Source: Candidatus Angelobacter sp. Gp1-AA117 (GTDB taxonomy: Bacteria; Acidobacteriota; Terriglobia; Terriglobales; Acidobacteriaceae). From it: a stretch of 57,611 nt of DNA. The notes beneath the pieces are model-generated. The model did not search any database and was not told the origin of the DNA. It worked only from the letters and a program-made list of their open reading frames with translations. The stretch is from assembly GCA_003223515.1 (NCBI GenBank), contig QHVI01000044.1:1-57611 (forward strand), written 5' to 3'. The position numbers and the translations under genes are program-made. How positions within the stretch are numbered: the first letter of the stretch is position 1; every line of letters begins with the position of its first letter. Shown here one piece after another: positions 51,923 to 57,611 of this stretch.

Positions 51923-52687
51923 ATGTCTGCTTTAAAGGAAATACCACTTTTCCGGGTCGCCACCTATAACACCCACAAATGCAGGGGCATGGATGGACGC
52001 ATTCGTCCACTCAGAGTTGCGCAGGTCTTGCGTGAACTGGATGCCGACGTAATTGCTCTGCAGGAAGTAGTGAGCCTCACAGGAGGACGCAGAGAACAGA
52101 ACCAGGCCCAATACCTTGCCGATGCCATAGGCTATGGATATCACATTGGTGAAACCCGTAAGCTGCGCGGCGCTGTTTACGGAAACGTGGTGATCAGCCG
52201 CTTTCCCGTCAAAGACGTGGAAATCTATGACCTCACAGCGTCCCGGCGGGAAGAGCGCGGCTGCATTCGCTGCGACCTGGAAATCGCGCCGGGAAAACTG
52301 GTTCATGTCTTCAATGTCCATCTTGGCACAGGCTATCTGGAGCGCCGTAAGCAGGCGCATCTCCTGCTCAGCAGAGACGTGCTGCTTTCGCCCAGGCTGA
52401 AGTTCCCACGGCTGGTCATCGGCGACTTCAACGAATGGACCCAGGGGCTGGTTTCGCGCATGTTGTCGGAACGATTCGAAAGCGTGGACATCAAACTGCA
52501 TCTCAAGCGCAGGCGCACCTATCCCGGCGTGCTGCCCATCATGCATCTCGATCACATGTACTTTGATCGCCAGTTGATGCTCGAAACTTTCCTGCTGCAC
52601 CGCAGCCGCATGGCGCTGATCGCGTCAGACCATCTGCCGCTGGTGGCGGAGTTCCGGTTGCAGATGAAATCCGGCAAAGCTGCGTAA
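51923..52687 (+). CDS. Endonuclease/exonuclease/phosphatase (EEP) family protein, YbhP-like
   Basis: 254 residues from the ATG at 51923. EEP fold: VATYNTHKCRG (Asn/His), ALQEVV with the metal-ligand Glu48, HVFNVHLGTGY, VIGDFNEW, and SDHLPLVAEF with the catalytic Asp-His. No export signal. Members hydrolyse phosphodiesters in lipids or nucleic acids; pairing with the PLD-like gene suggests a lipid role, as proposed for YbhP/YbhO. Normal length. Confidence 0.87.
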   Translation: MSALKEIPLFRVATYNTHKCRGMDGRIRPLRVAQVLRELDADVIALQEVVSLTGGRREQNQAQYLADAIGYGYHIGETRKLRGAVYGNVVISRFPVKDVEIYDLTASRREERGCIRCDLEIAPGKLVHVFNVHLGTGYLERRKQAHLLLSRDVLLSPRLKFPRLVIGDFNEWTQGLVSRMLSERFESVDIKLHLKRRRTYPGVLPIMHLDHMYFDRQLMLETFLLHRSRMALIASDHLPLVAEFRLQMKSGKAA

Positions 52688-52780
52688 GCGCACTCAGCAG
52701 TCAGACCCTGAATGTCACCACCGGCCTTCAATGCAATCCGAGCAGATGCAGACCGCTGGATTACCGGAGAGGCGCTAAGG

Positions 52781-54748
52781 ATGCAAAGGGAGCATAAAAT
52801 TGAGTCTGTGTCACGGCTCACGTTTGTGGTTGGAAAAGGCGGGGTAGGAAAGACTACGGTTTCCTGCGCCTATGCTTTGCATCAGGCGGCGCGCAACCCG
52901 CGTGAATCGGTGCTGTTGATGTCCACTGATCCCGCGCATTCGCTGGCAGACATGCTGCAAGTCCCGCTGAAATCTACGCCTGAACGAATTGCAGACGCGA
53001 AAGGGAAGCTCTCGGCATGGCAGATTGACAGTGACCGTGAGTTCAAGAAATTCCTCGCCGGGAATCGTGACGCCATCCTGAACATCATCGAGAATGGGAC
53101 ATTCTTCTCCAAAGAAGAGATCGCTCCACTGCTTGATACGACCTTGCCGGGGATGGCGGAGATGGCCGGATTACTTGCCATCCACGAACTGCTTGAGAGA
53201 CAGGATTACGATCACATCGTGGTGGATACCGCGCCGTTCGGTCATACACTGCGCCTGTTTGAACTGCCCGCGCATTTCCAGCGCTTCCTGAACTTCCTGA
53301 ATGTAGCTTCCAGCCGGGACGCCTTGCTGGCAGAGCGCTTCGGCGGACGCGCTGTCTTGCCGTCGCATGCGTTTATCGCGCGCTGGGAAGAGATGGTGAA
53401 ACAACTGCGCGACGCCTTTAGATCGAATCAGGCAGAGATCTTCCTGGTCACGTCGCCCGAAATCTTCTCCCTGAATGAAGCCCTGCGCTCCCTGGAAACA
53501 CTGGATCAATCTGTCCCGGAGATGAGGGTAACTACGATCTTCCTGAACCGTGTGGTGCGGGATGCTCAGGAATGTGTGCACTGCCGTCAGCGGGAGCAGA
53601 TGGCGGACAGGGCCGAAAAATTTCTGAAAAGGCAGTTCCCGCATATCCCATTACTCATCGGGCCAGATCCCGGGAATCCCATCCTAGGCCTGGAGTTGCT
53701 CCGGCGATTTGGCGTACGGGTATTTGATAGTCGCAAGGTGCGTTTGGAAGCGAAACCACCGGCGCAATCGGCAGGCAAGTTGAAGCTGAAAACTTCCGAA
53801 TGGCCGGTGGCGGAAGTTCCACTCTCATTCACGATTGGCAAAGGTGGGGTAGGAAAAACCACGACCACAGCCGCACTGGCTTTTCATACACGTAAGGAAC
53901 AGCCGGAGATACCGGTGATGGTGTGCTCTACTGATCCAGCCCCTTCACTGGATGACATCTTTCAGAAGCTAATCGGAAATAAGCAAGTCGCCGTATTGGG
54001 TGATGCCAAATTCAGGGCGATGGAGATAGATTCGGTTTCCGAGTTCCGGCAATGGGCGGCACGCATCAGGAAGCAATTGAGTTCTGAATTGAGCATGCAG
54101 TCCGGCGGGCTGCATGTGGATCTTACTTTTGAAAAAGAAGTTTTCGCCGCCCTGATGGATATTGTGCCTCCGGGCGTGGATGAGGTCTTCGCCATCTTCC
54201 GCATTCTTGATCTGGTGCAGACGCAAGCCGGTAAGGTTTTCATCGATATGGCCCCTACCGGCCACGCACTCGAATTACTGCGTATGCCGGAGCGCATCCT
54301 GCTGTGGTCACGGCTGTTGTTGAAAAGCCTCGCGGCGCACCGTACACTGGCCCTCGCGCAAGACGTAGCTGTCGAATTGGCTACCCTGGGGCAGCGCGTG
54401 CGCAAGCTGCTCGAGATCATGCGCGACCCCGGGCAAAGCTGTGTGTGGGCAGTCATGCTGCCGGAGCCGGTTCCAGACAGGCAAACCACCTGGCTTTTGA
54501 AGGCGGTGGACGAAATTGGTATTGTGGTGAAGGCATTGTTCGTGAATCGTGTACTGATTCCCGACGGAGAAGAATCAGGTTGTTCCAGATGCACGCGCGC
54601 GCGCGGCTGGCAGATGGCAATCTTGAAGACCTTGCAGAAAAAATACGGAAAACATCGCACCTATCTTGCGCCCGAACTGGCGGGAGAAATTGCAGGCGCG
54701 GCGATGCTCAGGAAGTTCACGACCAGACTATGGCAAACAGCGAAATAA
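52781..54748 (+). CDS. Two-domain ArsA/Get3-like ATPase of the gas-vesicle operon
   Basis: 655 residues from ATG 52781, set by GGAGAGG eight bases upstream. Two tandem ArsA/Get3 ATPase halves: GKGGVGKTT at about 18-26 and again at about 353-361, with STDPAHSL and STDPAPSL switch-I-like motifs and DTAPFGHTLRL and DMAPTGHALEL switch-II motifs. Each half carries a CxxC (Cys265/Cys268 and Cys601/Cys604), as in the zinc site at the Get3 dimer interface. This is a fused Get3-like pseudodimer rather than a recognisable arsenite pump subunit: no arsB, arsR or arsC nearby. It overlaps gvpF/L by 19 bases, so it belongs to the gas-vesicle operon. It may chaperone hydrophobic vesicle proteins. Confidence 0.87.
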   Translation: MQREHKIESVSRLTFVVGKGGVGKTTVSCAYALHQAARNPRESVLLMSTDPAHSLADMLQVPLKSTPERIADAKGKLSAWQIDSDREFKKFLAGNRDAILNIIENGTFFSKEEIAPLLDTTLPGMAEMAGLLAIHELLERQDYDHIVVDTAPFGHTLRLFELPAHFQRFLNFLNVASSRDALLAERFGGRAVLPSHAFIARWEEMVKQLRDAFRSNQAEIFLVTSPEIFSLNEALRSLETLDQSVPEMRVTTIFLNRVVRDAQECVHCRQREQMADRAEKFLKRQFPHIPLLIGPDPGNPILGLELLRRFGVRVFDSRKVRLEAKPPAQSAGKLKLKTSEWPVAEVPLSFTIGKGGVGKTTTTAALAFHTRKEQPEIPVMVCSTDPAPSLDDIFQKLIGNKQVAVLGDAKFRAMEIDSVSEFRQWAARIRKQLSSELSMQSGGLHVDLTFEKEVFAALMDIVPPGVDEVFAIFRILDLVQTQAGKVFIDMAPTGHALELLRMPERILLWSRLLLKSLAAHRTLALAQDVAVELATLGQRVRKLLEIMRDPGQSCVWAVMLPEPVPDRQTTWLLKAVDEIGIVVKALFVNRVLIPDGEESGCSRCTRARGWQMAILKTLQKKYGKHRTYLAPELAGEIAGAAMLRKFTTRLWQTAK

Positions 54749-55479
54749 CTGACGGGCAGGCACTCTACCTGTACGGCATTTCAAAATCCTCGGGGGGGAA
54801 ACCGCCTAAGATCGGCAGCAGCGGAATTGATGGTGTCCATCCGGTGCAGACCATTGCCTGCGGCGATTTTCTCTGCTGGATTTCTGCTGTTGACCGCAAT
54901 GAGTTTGCTGACGCGATTAACCGTAATCTGGAAAACCTGGAATGGCTGGCGCTGCACGGTGTACGCCATCAGCAGGTAGTCTCGGATATTTCTTCCCGAG
55001 GCGTGATGATTCCTGCACGTTTCGGCACGATTTTTTCGACCGAGCAGGCGCTGGTGAAAGATGTGCAAGGAAGAAAGACCGCATTGCAGAAGGTATTCTC
55101 GCGCATCTCAGATGCCGACGAGTGGGGCGTAAAGATTTTCGCTGAACCACGCGCACCACAAAAGGCCAGCGTGGCCCGTTCCGGCCGGGAGTATCTGCAG
55201 CAAAAGGCGGCGCGGTTGAAGCGGCCAGAGCGCGACGATGCGGGCATACAGGAATTCGCCACCGAGTTGGCCAAAATCGCCTCCGATTCCGCGGCTACCG
55301 GCAAGGTGAGCGGAGCACAGCCCAACCTGTTGTGGCAGTCCACCTTCCTGGTGCCGCGCAGCCAGCGCAAACAGTGGGATGCAGCGCTCAAGGATTTTGT
55401 AAAGAAATGGAGCGGCTCGCGGCGCATCGAAGTAAATGGGCCGTGGCCGCCGTATTCTTTTGTCTCCGATGCAGAGTGA
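54730..55479 (+). CDS. Gas vesicle protein GvpF/GvpL family (first copy)
   Basis: 249 residues. The start is the ATG at 54730 inside the end of the ATPase gene; the frame remains open far upstream but that part is the antisense-free shadow of the ATPase. Family marks: an N-terminal ALYLYGISK, a middle GVMIPARFGTIFS, and a C-terminal GPWPPYSFV, the typical GvpF/L ending. These proteins assist nucleation of the gas vesicle and contact GvpA. Its stop overlaps the next gene by 11 bases. Confidence 0.92.
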   Translation: MANSEITDGQALYLYGISKSSGGKPPKIGSSGIDGVHPVQTIACGDFLCWISAVDRNEFADAINRNLENLEWLALHGVRHQQVVSDISSRGVMIPARFGTIFSTEQALVKDVQGRKTALQKVFSRISDADEWGVKIFAEPRAPQKASVARSGREYLQQKAARLKRPERDDAGIQEFATELAKIASDSAATGKVSGAQPNLLWQSTFLVPRSQRKQWDAALKDFVKKWSGSRRIEVNGPWPPYSFVSDAE

Positions 55480-55699
55480 CTTTCAAACCATAACGACGGG
55501 CGGCAGCAGTGAAGACGAGTTCTCGCTGCTGGAGATTCTCGACCACGTACTCAACACCGGAGTGGTGATCCACGGCTCGGTGGTCATTTCTCTCGCAGGA
55601 GTTGACCTGGTTTATTTGGGATTGAATGTGATTCTAACCTCAGTCGAAACCGCGCTGCGCAGCATTCAAGCCGCAGAAGACAAGCGGAGCTTACGCTGA
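55469..55699 (+). CDS. Gas vesicle GvpA-superfamily minor protein (GvpJ/M/S type)
   Basis: 76 residues. The core LLEILDHVLNTGVVIHGSVVISLAGVDLVYLGL is spelled as two blocks here: LLEILDHVLNTGVVI and GSVVISLAGVDLVYLGL, followed by LTSVETAL. The GVVI...ISLAGVDLVYLGL pattern fits the minor GvpJ/GvpM/GvpS branch better than structural GvpA, which has a WARVSLVGIE-like segment. It is expected at vesicle tips or nucleation sites. The ATG overlaps the gvpF/L stop, and its stop TGA overlaps the next start. Confidence 0.9.
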   Translation: MQSDFQTITTGGSSEDEFSLLEILDHVLNTGVVIHGSVVISLAGVDLVYLGLNVILTSVETALRSIQAAEDKRSLR

Positions 55700-56364
55700 A
55701 CCGCGTACTCGTCTATTGCGGATTTCATAAAAATCCGGCGCTCTCTTTGCCAGCTTCCGGAGTCCGGGGTGCTGCCATGCAGGTGCTGGAATCCGGCGGT
55801 CTCAATCTCTTATGGTCAGAGGTCGAATGGCCCCTGTCATCCGAATCCATCCAAAATGATGCGGTGGAATTTCACAGAGTGATCACTCACGTGTTTTCCC
55901 AGACAGCCGTGGCGCCGTTTCGTCTGCTTACGGTGTTTGACGACGTGCAGGCGCTGGCGAGCTTTGCAGCCAGCGTGCAGAACGATTTCCTCGCCGACCT
56001 GGAACGTCTTAAGAACATGGTGCAGATGGAGTGCGTGATCTACTTCAAACCCGTGCGCGATGCAGATCGAAGCTCGGGGCAGGCCTATTTGCGGCAAAAG
56101 GCAGAGGTGCGGCGGAGCATCGACGAGTACAGCAACGCGGTGAGAGACTCACTTGCCTCACTGGCCAGAGATGTACGGATCCGCGAGGTAAATACCGGCA
56201 GCCGAATCTTTTGTCTGGTGGGGCGCGGAGAGGAAGCGCTGTTTCGATCACATGTAGAAGGCATCGCTGTTCCAGCAGGCCTGGAGCGCCGCCTCAGCGG
56301 CCCCTGGCCCCCGGCCGAATTCTTGAGCGATTTCGTGAAAACCCCGACACCAACGCCTGAATGA
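55696..56364 (+). CDS. Gas vesicle protein GvpF/GvpL family (second copy), probable CTG start
   Basis: About 222 residues. The frame is open with family-like sequence from CTG at 55696: LVYCGF, then LPASGVRG, matching the usual N-terminal strand of GvpF/L. No ATG, GTG or TTG occurs in frame before 55747, which would remove that strand. GGAG lies six bases before the CTG, and CTGA overlaps the gvpJ-type stop. So a CTG start is the best reading. Later marks: FRLLTVFDD, SGQAYLRQKAE, GPWPPAEFL. Shorter alternative start: TTG 55747 (205 residues). Confidence 0.85.
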   Translation: MNRVLVYCGFHKNPALSLPASGVRGAAMQVLESGGLNLLWSEVEWPLSSESIQNDAVEFHRVITHVFSQTAVAPFRLLTVFDDVQALASFAASVQNDFLADLERLKNMVQMECVIYFKPVRDADRSSGQAYLRQKAEVRRSIDEYSNAVRDSLASLARDVRIREVNTGSRIFCLVGRGEEALFRSHVEGIAVPAGLERRLSGPWPPAEFLSDFVKTPTPTPE

Positions 56365-56375
56365 GATACTAAGAT

Positions 56376-56765
56376 TTACCACAGCGTGGCGAGCCACAAC
56401 CAAAAACCTTTTACCGCAGAGGGCGCAGAGGACGCAGAGGAAGCAAAAGTAGTTGATGTGTATTGAATTTGGCGGTGTGTTGGGTCCTATGTACCGCACC
56501 CGCCCTTGGCCAATGTCACTTACTTTGCACATTCGAGCATGAATTTAAGAGAATTTTCGCATGGGCGGGCAGCAGCGGGGCAGATTCCTCCGCCCTACTC
56601 ACGCGCTGAAGAAAACGCGCGTGAGCTTAACGGGCGTTCGGAATGACATCTCTCACTGGGATACAGCATGGTGTCCCTAAAGTAAGTGACATTACCCGCC
56701 CTTGGCTGCGGGGATAAATCTTTCACGAGTAGAGAAGAATTTGACGAATAGCAATGCAGGGGGCG
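56376..56765. repeat. Dispersed repeat copy A4 interrupted by the MITE-like element
   Basis: CCACAGCGTGGCGAGCCACA, ACCGCAGAGGGCGCAGAGG and GTTGATGTGTATTGAATTTGG match copies A1-A3. The 183-base element is inserted at 56511. The module resumes with GGCTGCGGGGATAAATC and ends AGCAATGCAGGGGGCGCAGAG. An inverted arm TCTGCGCTCTCTGCGTCC lies at about 56851-56870. The whole gap 56365-56995 has no gene. Confidence 0.75.
56511..56693. mobile_element. MITE-like element, copy 2
   Basis: 183 bases, ends AATGTCACTTACTTT and AAAGTAAGTGACATT: perfect 15-base terminal inverted repeats. Flanked by perfect 13-base direct repeats ACCCGCCCTTGGC (56498-56510 and 56694-56706). Same length and nearly the same sequence as 38066-38248. 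No ORF. Confidence 0.8.
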
Positions 56766-56995
56766 CAGAGTACGCAGAGGGATTGGGTAAATGGTTGATT
56801 TGGTAAGTGAGTAAACGAGACCTGCCTCAAAATTAGTAATTTACTCCTTCTTCTCTGCGCTCTCTGCGTCCTGCCCTAAAAATAGCTGCCCTAAAAATAG
56901 CTGGGTGCTTACGGTGGATACCTTAACCCGAAGCGCAATTTTCATGTTTTCTGGGTGGGACGTTAGTCCCATGTCCGACTGCGGTAAAAGCATTT

Positions 56996-57355
56996 ATGTC
57001 AGAAGTACGCAAAATCACGCCTGAAGCAATCGCTGCCGCAGTCTCTGACCTGAATCGCGAGTTGAAAGCGGTGGGCGAGGGCACCCTCGACCGCATTGAT
57101 TGTTCGCCAGACAATATTGAACAGGGTCTTGCCCGCCTGGTACTCAGCCTGATTGAGTTACTGCGGCGACTGCTGGAGCGGCAGGCCATCCGGCGCATGG
57201 AGGGCGGATCCCTTACCGATGCCAAGATCGAAGAGATGGGGCAGGCGTTGATGAAGCTGGAAACCAAGATTCACGAGATTGCCGCCATGTTCGGCCTGCG
57301 CCCCGAAGACCTTAATCTGGAATTAGGGCCACTGGGCAATCTGCTTGATAAGTAA
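56996..57355 (+). CDS. gvpK: Gas vesicle protein GvpK
   Basis: 119 residues. GvpK family: RITPEAI-like start (KITPEAIAAAVSDLNRELK), NIEQGLARLVLSLIELLRRLLERQAIRRME, and the C-terminal EEMGQALMKLETKIHEIAAMFGL with DLNLELGPLGNLLD. Soluble, helical, required for vesicle formation in several systems. It is separated from the other gvp genes by the 630-base repeat block but in the same direction, so it may be transcribed with them or from a promoter in the repeat. Confidence 0.93.
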   Translation: MSEVRKITPEAIAAAVSDLNRELKAVGEGTLDRIDCSPDNIEQGLARLVLSLIELLRRLLERQAIRRMEGGSLTDAKIEEMGQALMKLETKIHEIAAMFGLRPEDLNLELGPLGNLLDK

Positions 57356-57503
57356 GAACGTTTCCCGGTAAAACAGCAGGGCAACCTGAGTTTTGAATGG
57401 TCATTCGTTGCTGATTGTGGTCATCTAGGAGTGTGTCGGGAATAGATCTTGGGGAATCTCATAAGACATGTGTTGAAGAGCAGAAGTGGGGTTAGGATGG
57501 GGC

Positions 57504-57611
57504 ATGGGAAAGTGCTTCCGTCCAGACGATTTGGATCAAAATCTGCTGCTGCCACCCTCACTGCACGACTGGTTGCCAGAAAAACATCTGGCGCGTTTTT
57601 TGGTCGATGTG
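57504..57611 (+). CDS. IS1182-type transposase, 5' end only
   Basis: Runs off the window edge. The visible 36 residues (CFRPDDLDQNLLLPPSLHDW, then LPEKHLARFLVDV) match the N-terminus of IS1182-family DDE transposases. AGGATGG lies upstream. The left terminus of the element probably lies in 57356-57503 but cannot be fixed without the other end. Confidence 0.82.
   Translation, partial: MGKCFRPDDLDQNLLLPPSLHDWLPEKHLARFLVDV

Noticed and set aside
54304-54729. N-terminal extension of the first gvpF/L gene
   Set aside because: It lies wholly within the ATPase gene in another frame, and its translation is unlike GvpF/L; the ATG at 54730 gives the usual N-terminus.
52781-54748. Arsenite-pump ATPase (ArsA) for arsenic resistance
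   Set aside because: No arsB, arsC, arsD or arsR nearby; translational overlap with gvp genes and a CxxC in each half fit a Get3-like role better.
55469-55699. Major gas-vesicle shell protein GvpA
   Set aside because: The core pattern GVVI...ISLAGVDLVYLGL matches the minor GvpJ/M/S group rather than GvpA.

Overview
The window looks like a chromosomal segment of an Acidobacteriota bacterium (Terriglobia-like). This is inferred from moderately high GC, the paired M16 peptidases, the PilMNOP/GspEF operon, typical single-copy housekeeping proteins, and many short intergenic repeats built on a GCAGAGGACGCAGAGG core. No rRNA, tRNA or CRISPR array was recognised.

Layout. 0.2-11.3 kb: a penicillin-acylase-type hydrolase, a duplicated small-ORF repeat, a secreted beta-rich lipoprotein, a coupled pair of M16 metallopeptidase subunits and an N-acyl-D-amino-acid-deacylase-like amidohydrolase. 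11.5-28.3 kb: the main accessory region. Two tandem paralogous secreted proteins of unknown function are followed by a NusG-family specialised antiterminator and a complete five-gene enediyne-type polyketide cassette (unbL, unbV, unbU, pksE, tebC). After these come an AraC-type regulator with an unusual C-terminal domain and a second unbV-unbU pair. The first UnbU has lost an internal block of about 63 residues relative to the second. A hairpin terminator closes the cluster. 28.3-29.8 kb: an AbiEi/AbiEii type IV toxin-antitoxin pair behind a palindromic operator. 29.8-31.5 kb: OsmC-like protein, a two-helix membrane protein and an A-type Fe-S carrier.

31.6-37.9 kb (minus strand): a type IV pilus/type II secretion operon (pilC/gspF, pilB/gspE, pilM, pilN, pilO, pilP-like, pseudopilin) without a secretin. 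38.5-42.4 kb: thiolase, 3-hydroxyacyl-CoA dehydrogenase and crotonase, a near-complete C4 acyl-CoA module. 42.8-50.4 kb: housekeeping genes (VOC-RibH fusion, nusB, purM, purN, dut, tyrS, lipid kinase, HU, YfiH-type protein). 50.5-52.7 kb: a phospholipase-D/EEP pair arranged like E. coli ybhO/ybhP. 52.8-57.4 kb: a gas-vesicle accessory operon in which a two-domain ArsA/Get3-like ATPase precedes gvpF/L, gvpJ-type, a second gvpF/L (apparently with a CTG start) and, after a repeat block, gvpK. The window ends inside an IS1182-type transposase.

Working picture. PksE with its own phosphopantetheinyl transferase domain would make a polyene chain, TebC would release it, and the membrane/periplasmic UnbU/UnbV proteins would take part in a later step. 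The NusG paralogue and AraC protein are candidate regulators. None of the tailoring, sugar, apoprotein or self-resistance genes usual in actinobacterial enediyne clusters is recognisable here. The product could therefore be a minimal or divergent enediyne/polyene. Intergenic regions also hold two copies of a 183-bp MITE-like element with perfect or near-perfect terminal inverted repeats and 13-bp flanking duplications.
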